Assembly (NCBI GenBank): GCA_020852775.1
Contig: JADZAD010000067.1
Coordinates: 1-12,033, forward strand
From: Anaerolineae bacterium
GTDB taxonomy: Bacteria; Chloroflexota; Anaerolineae; Aggregatilineales; UBA3940
Direction: 5' to 3'
DNA: 12,033 bases
Shown: positions 1-4,101 of the stretch, one piece after another
Layout: each line of letters begins with the position of its first letter
Numbering within the stretch: position 1 is the stretch's first letter
Notes under the pieces: generated by a model
Told to the model about the DNA's origin: nothing
Seen by the model: only the letters and a program-made list of their open reading frames with translations
The model's database searches: none
Translations under genes and position numbers: made by a program

Positions 1-2
1 CA

Positions 3-356
3 GGCGACTTCGATGCTCTGGTGGCTGCCCTGACACAGATTCTGGACAATGCTTACCGGTACACCCCCAGGAGCGGGCACATTCACGTCAGTGCCGGGGT
101 GCTGGGCAGTTGCCTGTCAATCAGCGTGCAGGACACGGGCCCCGGCATCGCCGCGGAAGATCTGCCGCGGGCCTTCGAGACGTTCTGGCGCAGGGATGTG
201 ATGCACAGCACCCCGGGGTTCGGTCTTGGCCTGCCGATCGCCCAGCGCATCATTACGCGCCACGGCGGGAGCCTGCATATCGAGAGCCAGGCGGGGCAGG
301 GAACGACGGTACGGATGCAGCTCCCGACCAGTGAAGAATCGAAGGCCGGGGCCTGA
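3..356 (+). CDS. Sensor histidine kinase, C-terminal ATPase domain (partial, 5' end off window)
   Basis: This is the last 117 codons of a two-component sensor histidine kinase; the reading frame is open to the left edge, so sensor and phospho-acceptor parts lie outside. What is visible is a nearly complete HATPase_c (Bergerat) fold. The N box is QILDNAYRYTP, with the Mg/ATP-contacting Asn. The G1 box is DTGPGI, an F-box-like FETFWRRD follows, then G2 GFGLGL, and the chain ends in the usual beta strands and helix (IAQRIITRHGG, then a G-x-G-T-T-V motif). In this family the domain binds ATP and phosphorylates a conserved His in the dimerisation domain, which then passes phosphate to a response regulator. 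No partner regulator is visible here, so signal and targets are unknown. It stops at TGA 354-356, only 25 bases from the end of the convergent folC gene, with no clear terminator between. Confidence 0.9.
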   Translation, partial: GDFDALVAALTQILDNAYRYTPRSGHIHVSAGVLGSCLSISVQDTGPGIAAEDLPRAFETFWRRDVMHSTPGFGLGLPIAQRIITRHGGSLHIESQAGQGTTVRMQLPTSEESKAGA

Positions 357-381
357 CAGGGAGGACGGGCCTGTAAGCGGC

Positions 382-1785
382 TCAGGGCTGCGGGAACATC
401 GTGCTCTGTGCGATGATCCGCTCGACGGGGAACCAGCGCGAGCGTACCTCGCCGATCAGGTAAAGCGAGCCAGTCACCACGACGAGGTCATCCGGCCCGG
501 CCAGCGCCAGGGCGCGGTCAAGCGCCTGCTGCGGGCGGCTATCCGCCTCGGCTTTGCCGGGTGCGGCCTGGTTGATCAGCGCAGCGAGGTCGGCGGCGGT
601 GATCGCTGGCTTGCCGCGCACTGCCGTCTCGGTGGTGATGATCTGGTCGGCGGCCCCGGCCAGCATCGCGGCGATCGGGCCGGCGTTCTTGCTTTCGAGC
701 AGCGCGGCCACGGCGATCACCCTGCCCCGCGGCCTGAGGCTGGCGCGGATCGCCTGCACCAGCGCCGCGATCTTCTCCTCGTTATGCGCCCCATCCAGCA
801 GCACCGATGGCACCCCCGGGATGACCTCAATCCGCCCGGCAAAGCGCGTCCGCTCGATCCCGCGCCGCGCCGCCTGCGCGTCCAGTGGCATGCCGGTCAG
901 GGCGGCGTGTGCTTCACAGGCCGCCAGCGCGGCGGCGGCGTTGTTAATCTGGTGCGCCCCGATCAGGCGCGTGCGCAGGCCATCAAGCGCCAGGGTGCTG
1001 CTCCGGTAGCTGAAGGCCTCGCCATCCGGCCCCTGCGCGAGGGGCGTACAGGTGATCTCATACCCGAGGCGGCTCAATGGCGCGCCTTGCTGCCGGGCCT
1101 CCGCCTCAACCACCGCCAGCGCCTCCGGGGCCATCACCCCGGCGATCGCTGGCAGGCCGGGCTTGATGATCCCGGCCTTGTGGTGCGCGATCTCCGGGAG
1201 GGTCTCGCCGAGCACCCGCACATGGTCGTAGTGCACGCTGTTGATCACGCTCACGCCGCCGCTGAGGATGTTGGTGCAGTCGTAGCGCCCGCCCATCCCG
1301 ACTTCGATTACCGCCACGTCACAGCCCTGTTCGGCGAAATCGAGCGCCGCCAGCGCGAACCAGGCCTCGGCGTAGTGCGGCTGCCCAAGGTCGGGCCGGT
1401 CGTGCTGCACCTGTGTGACGGCTCCGAGCACGCGCTCCACCAGCGGGATGACGCGCTCCGGGGGGGCGACACGCCCATCCACGCGCACCTTTTCAAGCGG
1501 GGTTTGCAGGTAGGGCGAGGTGTGCGTCCCGACCTTCAGGCCGTGCTCCCGCAGGATCGACTCGCAGAACATCGCCACCGAGCCCTTGCCGGAGGTGCCG
1601 GTGATGTGGATGGCGCCCTTCGGGAAGGCGGAGAGCGGGTCACCGAGGCAGGCGAAGAGTGCGCGGGTACGGTCGAGGCGACGCCTGAACTCGGCTTGCC
1701 GTTCGAGCGGGTCAGTGTAGGATTCCGCCGGGCGGGTGATCAGGCGTTCCATGCGGGCGAGGCTGTCAGAGAGAGTGGGCAGCAC
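382..1785 (-). CDS. folC: Folylpolyglutamate synthase / dihydrofolate synthase (Mur ligase family)
   Basis: The 467-residue product adds glutamate to folates (and in many bacteria also to dihydropteroate) using ATP, in the cytoplasm. Motifs seen: the P-loop GTSGKGS (residues 63-69), the HTSPYL segment (88-93), the Mur-ligase signature EVGMGGRYDCTN (161-172), an NSVHYDHVRVLG stretch with a conserved His/Asp (about 182-193), KAGIIKPG (about 203-210), QINNAAAALAA in the central domain, and LLDGAHNEEK opening the C-terminal ligase domain. Length fits the family (about 420-470). The start is GTG at 1785-1783, chosen because AGGA (1793-1796) sits 7 bases upstream and homology begins soon after; the frame stays open further upstream into the preceding gene, but that part resembles nothing. 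It is the third gene after the phosphatase and the ketosamine kinase, 76 bases behind the latter. That gap also holds a weak promoter candidate. Whether it makes dihydrofolate as well as polyglutamates cannot be told from the sequence. Confidence 0.93.
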   Translation of the reverse strand: MLPTLSDSLARMERLITRPAESYTDPLERQAEFRRRLDRTRALFACLGDPLSAFPKGAIHITGTSGKGSVAMFCESILREHGLKVGTHTSPYLQTPLEKVRVDGRVAPPERVIPLVERVLGAVTQVQHDRPDLGQPHYAEAWFALAALDFAEQGCDVAVIEVGMGGRYDCTNILSGGVSVINSVHYDHVRVLGETLPEIAHHKAGIIKPGLPAIAGVMAPEALAVVEAEARQQGAPLSRLGYEITCTPLAQGPDGEAFSYRSSTLALDGLRTRLIGAHQINNAAAALAACEAHAALTGMPLDAQAARRGIERTRFAGRIEVIPGVPSVLLDGAHNEEKIAALVQAIRASLRPRGRVIAVAALLESKNAGPIAAMLAGAADQIITTETAVRGKPAITAADLAALINQAAPGKAEADSRPQQALDRALALAGPDDLVVVTGSLYLIGEVRSRWFPVERIIAQSTMFPQP

Positions 1786-1792
1786 AGCGGCT

Positions 1793-1796
1793 TCCT
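1793..1796 (-). promoter_or_regulatory. Ribosome binding site deciding the folC start
   Basis: On the minus strand AGGA precedes GTG (1785-1783) by 7 bases. The longer open frame upstream has no comparable Shine-Dalgarno site and runs through the 3' end of the ketosamine kinase gene, so this GTG is preferred. Confidence 0.6.
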
Positions 1797-1821
1797 GCTT
1801 CAATGGGGACGATAAGCCCGG

Positions 1822-1851
1822 ATTGTACACACCCCGGCCCGGAAACGAAAA
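1822..1851 (-). promoter_or_regulatory. Weak internal promoter candidate before folC
   Basis: In the 76-base gap between the kinase and folC the minus strand reads TTTTCG, 18 bases, then TACAAT. The -10 matches the sigma-70 consensus at five of six positions; the -35 is poor. Initiation would fall near 1815, giving a leader of about 30 bases. It could supply folC independently of the upstream operon promoter. Confidence 0.28.
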
Positions 1852-1861
1852 CGCCAGCCGG

Positions 1862-2752
1862 TCAGTGCGGGGCGTAGCCGTGCAGGATGCGATCCACCGG
1901 GCCGCCGTACCCTTCGCCGAACAGGTTAAGATGGCAGAGCAGATAGTATAGCTGGTACAGCGGCTGGCGTTCCGCCGCGCCGGGTGGCAGCGGGAGCGCC
2001 TCGGCATATGCCGCGAAGAAGCGCTCCGGGAAGCCACCGAAAAGCGACGCCATCGCCAGGTCCATCTCGCGATCGCCTGCGTAGACCGCCGGGTCGATCA
2101 GCACCGGCCCGCCGTCCGCGCTAACGATCCAGTTGCCACCCCACAGGTCGCCGTGGAGCAGGGCGGGCCATACCGCTGCCTCATTGATCCAGTGGTCGAG
2201 CGACCCCATCAGCCTGTCGAGCCGGCGGGCTCGTTCCGCGGGGAGCAGCCCGTTCCGTGCGGCAAGGTCACGCTGCACGCCAAGGCGCTGATCGCGGTAG
2301 AACGCCATCCACGACGTGCGGGGGGTATTCGGTTGGGGCAGGGTGCCGAGTGTGTTGTCCCGGTCGAGGCCGAACGCAGGCAGTGGTGGGCGGTGCAGGG
2401 CGGCAAGCTGCCGGCCCAGCAGTTCCGCCGCGGCAGGCGTCTTCCCCCCGCGCTCGATCCATTCGAGGATCAGAAAGGACGCCCCCTCTGCGGCCCCGGC
2501 CCCGATCACCCACGGGACACGAATCGCGCCGCTGGCAGCCAGGCGCTGCAGGCCGTCGGCCTCGCCTTCAAAGAAACCGGGCGGTGGGTTTCTGTGCCAC
2601 TTGACGAAGTAGCAGGCCTGTGTGGTTTCAACCAGTGCCGCCTCGTTGATGTCGCCGCCGCCCACCGGGCTGGCCCGCCGCACCGGGGAGGAGGCGCCCG
2701 CTGCGAGCAGCTGAGCGCTGATTGCGTTCAGCAGAGAGGCGGGGAGGGTCAC
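1862..2752 (-). CDS. Fructosamine/ketosamine-3-kinase family protein
   Basis: The 296-residue cytoplasmic kinase belongs to the fructosamine kinase/aminoglycoside phosphotransferase-like fold. Members phosphorylate O-3 of sugar adducts (ketosamines) on protein amines, making them unstable so the amine is freed; studied bacterial members prefer ribulosamines and erythrulosamines. Seen: the family's opening GGGDIN (31-36), an ATP-site Lys in YFVKWH (K51), the acidic helix FFEGEADGLQRL (about 61-71), the catalytic loop HGDLWGGN (200-207) with Asp202 and Asn207, the metal-binding LIDPAVYAGDREMDLAM (219-235) with Asp220, and a late YYLLCHLNLFG segment. The start is GTG at 2752-2750, overlapping the phosphatase stop as GTGA. 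No Shine-Dalgarno sequence is visible just upstream, so it is probably translated by coupling to the phosphatase. Length agrees with the family (about 290-300). The substrate is inferred from the family and context. Confidence 0.9.
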   Translation of the reverse strand: MTLPASLLNAISAQLLAAGASSPVRRASPVGGGDINEAALVETTQACYFVKWHRNPPPGFFEGEADGLQRLAASGAIRVPWVIGAGAAEGASFLILEWIERGGKTPAAAELLGRQLAALHRPPLPAFGLDRDNTLGTLPQPNTPRTSWMAFYRDQRLGVQRDLAARNGLLPAERARRLDRLMGSLDHWINEAAVWPALLHGDLWGGNWIVSADGGPVLIDPAVYAGDREMDLAMASLFGGFPERFFAAYAEALPLPPGAAERQPLYQLYYLLCHLNLFGEGYGGPVDRILHGYAPH

Positions 2753-3210
2753 AGATTGTGATAGGCGCGGATGTGATCCAGCAGGCCCTGGCAACCGGCG
2801 GTGACCAGGCTGTAAACATGGTCGAACCGGCCGTTGAAGTACGGGTCCGGGACTTCCATCTCTTCGATGCCGTCGGCGTAATCGAGCAGGAGTGCGACTT
2901 CGCCCTGCGCGGCGCCCAGGCGCTTGATCCCTGTGACATTCTCAAGGTCCATCGCGATCAGATATTCGGCCGCCAGATCGTGCGCCCTGATCTGGCGGGC
3001 ACGCCCATCATAGGGAATCTGGTGCTTGCTCAGGACATCAAGTGTGCCGGTATGGGCGGTCTGCCCTTCGTGCCAGTTTCCAATTCCACAGGAGTCAGTC
3101 GTGATCTGTCCGGAAAGCCCGGCCTCGCTCACCATGTGTGCAAAGACGGCTTCCGCCATCGGAGAGCGGCAGATATTTCCCATGCAGACAAACGTCACTC
3201 GAACTGCCAT
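2749..3210 (-). CDS. Low-molecular-weight protein tyrosine phosphatase family
   Basis: The 153-residue cytoplasmic phosphatase matches the usual family size. The catalytic P-loop C-x5-R is CMGNICRS near the N-terminus, with nucleophile Cys9 and phosphate-binding Arg15; the general-acid loop is PDPYF with Asp122, the standard DPY motif. Members hydrolyse phosphotyrosine or small phosphomonoesters; a branch acts on phosphorylated ketosamines. It is the first gene of a leftward unit, and its stop overlaps the ketosamine kinase start by four bases, so a shared role in removing sugar (phosphate) adducts from proteins is plausible, though tyrosine phosphatase or arsenate-reductase-like roles are not excluded. 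ATG at 3210-3208 was chosen because GGAG (3220-3223) lies 9 bases upstream and the P-loop falls at its canonical distance from the start. A candidate promoter and a leader hairpin lie just upstream. Confidence 0.92.
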   Translation of the reverse strand: MAVRVTFVCMGNICRSPMAEAVFAHMVSEAGLSGQITTDSCGIGNWHEGQTAHTGTLDVLSKHQIPYDGRARQIRAHDLAAEYLIAMDLENVTGIKRLGAAQGEVALLLDYADGIEEMEVPDPYFNGRFDHVYSLVTAGCQGLLDHIRAYHNL

Positions 3211-3235
3211 TCCACTGTGCTCCGTTCATCAATGC

Positions 3236-3253
3236 GGCGGGTCTTCTCCCGCC
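3236..3253 (-). promoter_or_regulatory. GC-rich hairpin in the phosphatase 5' leader
   Basis: GGCGGG (3236-3241) and CCCGCC (3248-3253) form a 6-bp stem around a 6-base loop. It lies about 25 bases ahead of the phosphatase start and would sit in the leader if transcription begins near 3261. There is no T tract, so it is not a terminator. Function unknown. Confidence 0.4.
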
Positions 3254-3267
3254 AGCTTTCACAGCCG

Positions 3268-3300
3268 ATCATACCACATTCCTGCCGGCCCTTCCGGAAG
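3268..3300 (-). promoter_or_regulatory. Extended -10 promoter candidate for the phosphatase-kinase-folC unit, with a palindrome at the -35 position
   Basis: The minus strand carries TGG-TATGAT (3276-3268), an extended -10 with five of six consensus bases. The hexamer 17 bases upstream (CGGAAG) is a poor -35, but it falls inside the perfect 10-bp palindrome CTTCCGGAAG (3291-3300). A palindrome at that spot could be an activator or repressor site. Predicted start is near 3261, giving a leader of about 50 bases. Confidence 0.38.
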
Positions 3301-3337
3301 CCTGCTGCGGAACTGCCAGAGGGTGTTTCGCGGCATG

Positions 3338-3375
3338 AACCTTAAAAAAATCTCGGCCCCGGAAGTTTTAAGGTT
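3338..3375. repeat. Perfect 10-bp inverted repeat in the divergent intergenic region
   Basis: AACCTTAAAA (3338-3347) and TTTTAAGGTT (3366-3375) are exact reverse complements separated by 18 bases. The AT-rich arms stand out in GC-rich DNA. The site lies between the leftward phosphatase gene and rightward nrdR, so it could be an operator read by both, or a stem-loop. There is no T tract at its 3' edge on the plus strand and no adjacent gene end, which argues against a terminator. Confidence 0.5.
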
Positions 3376-3390
3376 GCCCGCCTTGAAGGT

Positions 3391-3422
3391 GGTTGCGGCC
3401 TTCTGCAACCCCATGCTATGCT
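3391..3422 (+). promoter_or_regulatory. Candidate nrdR-nrdJ promoter with overlapping small dyad
   Basis: TTGCGG (3393-3398), an 18-base spacer and TATGCT (3417-3422) resemble a sigma-70 promoter; TG at 3414-3415 gives an extended -10. Initiation would be near 3429, about 97 bases before nrdR. The -35 lies within a small dyad, GGTTGC (3391-3396) and GCAACC (3405-3410), around 8 bases, so a protein bound there would block polymerase. I found no match to the classical NrdR box. Confidence 0.4.
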
Positions 3423-3439
3423 CTGGTGGTAAGGCAAAA

Positions 3440-3478
3440 ATGCGATCATTTGGTCTAATCCTGTGCGGATGATTGCAT
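3440..3478 (+). promoter_or_regulatory. Imperfect 10-bp dyad in the nrdR leader
   Basis: ATGCGATCAT (3440-3449) and ATGATTGCAT (3469-3478) are reverse complements apart from one position, which would be a G-U pair in RNA; the loop is 19 bases. It lies just downstream of the predicted nrdR start point and 47 bases before the ATG. It could be a leader stem-loop or a pair of half-sites about three helical turns apart. Function unknown. Confidence 0.42.
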
Positions 3479-3525
3479 CCCGCTTTGCCCGTGCAGAACG
3501 TGCTGTTCAAGCGAGTGTGTGAGCC

Positions 3526-4026
3526 ATGCTGTGCCCTTACTGTGGTCATCCTGATACACGGGTGGTCGATACGTCTGCCGACCCTGCCGGGGGCGAAATC
3601 CGGCGGCGGCGGGAGTGCCGGCTGTGTTCACGCCGCTTCACCACGGCGGAACATGTCCAGAGCCATCTGCCCCTGATCGTCAAAGGGGGGGGAGATGGAT
3701 TGCCGCCGTACCGCGAGCCGTTTGACCCGGACAAAGTCCGGCATGGCATCGAACTTGCCTGCGCCAAACGCCCAATCCCCCCCTCCACCATCGACAGGTT
3801 GGTGCGTGGTATTCAGGCGCAGTTGCAGGAGCTTCACACGGATGAAGTCCCCAGCCGGCTGATCGGTGAGATGGTGATCGCCGGGCTGAGGGAGGTTGAT
3901 GAGATAGCATATATCCGCTACGCTATCGTGTTCCTCGGCCTGGACGACCTGATCGCGGTGCGCGATGAGATCGACCGGCTGATGAGAGAGCGGAAGATCC
4001 GCCCGCAGTTGTCATTCAACAGTTAG
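3526..4026 (+). CDS. nrdR: Transcriptional repressor NrdR (Zn ribbon plus ATP-cone)
   Basis: The 166-residue regulator senses ATP/dATP and represses ribonucleotide reductase genes. The Zn ribbon is complete: Cys3-x2-Cys6 and Cys31-x2-Cys34, followed by RRRRECRLCSRRFTT (27-40) typical of the DNA-binding part. The ATP-cone spans about 48-138, with REPFDPDKVRHGIELACAKRP (63-83), EVPSRLIGEMV and DEIAYIRYAIVFLGLDD. The segment joining the ribbon to REPF (VKGGGDGLPPY) is about five residues longer than in E. coli NrdR (VVKSNDV) and is encoded across an eight-G run (3685-3692); the frame is the same on both sides. The ATG at 3526 gives the canonical start, with Cys at position 3, although the Shine-Dalgarno sequence is weak. 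It is followed after 75 bases by nrdJ, its expected target, so the two are probably co-transcribed. Confidence 0.95.
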   Translation: MLCPYCGHPDTRVVDTSADPAGGEIRRRRECRLCSRRFTTAEHVQSHLPLIVKGGGDGLPPYREPFDPDKVRHGIELACAKRPIPPSTIDRLVRGIQAQLQELHTDEVPSRLIGEMVIAGLREVDEIAYIRYAIVFLGLDDLIAVRDEIDRLMRERKIRPQLSFNS

Positions 4027-4050
4027 TGCCATCCGAGTTCCACGTGTGAC

Positions 4051-4074
4051 CCGGCTGCAAGCGTGCGCAGCCGG
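4051..4074 (+). promoter_or_regulatory. Hairpin between nrdR and nrdJ
   Basis: CCGGCTGC (4051-4058) and GCAGCCGG (4067-4074) form a perfect 8-bp GC-rich stem around an 8-base loop. The following bases (CTGGCTTTGCTTCT) are only partly T-rich, so it may act as a weak terminator, an mRNA stabiliser or a processing site that sets the nrdR to nrdJ ratio. It ends 14 bases before the nrdJ Shine-Dalgarno site. Confidence 0.5.
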
Positions 4075-4088
4075 CTGGCTTTGCTTCT

Positions 4089-4094
4089 GAGGAG
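4089..4094 (+). promoter_or_regulatory. Ribosome binding site for nrdJ
   Basis: GAGGAG lies 7 bases before ATG 4102. It decides against the in-frame GTG at 4063, which sits inside the intergenic hairpin and would add 13 residues with no family resemblance. Confidence 0.85.
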
Positions 4095-4101
4095 TGCTAT
4101 C

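Noticed and set aside
357..381. Terminator between the histidine kinase and folC
   Set aside because: Only a 4-bp stem (CAGG/CCTG) can be drawn and no T tract is present on either strand.
226..1815. Long plus-strand open frame (529 codons) opposite folC
   Set aside because: Antisense shadow of GC-rich folC codons; composition is Arg/Gly/His-rich with no domain, while the minus strand carries all FolC motifs.
4063..4101. GTG 4063 as a longer nrdJ start
   Set aside because: The codon lies within the intergenic hairpin and lacks a ribosome site; ATG 4102 has GAGGAG at 7 bases.
4027..4101. Cobalamin riboswitch or classical NrdR box before nrdJ
   Set aside because: No B12-box-like sequence and no match to the acaCwAtATaTwgtgt-type NrdR box by eye; the gap is also too short for a complete cobalamin riboswitch.
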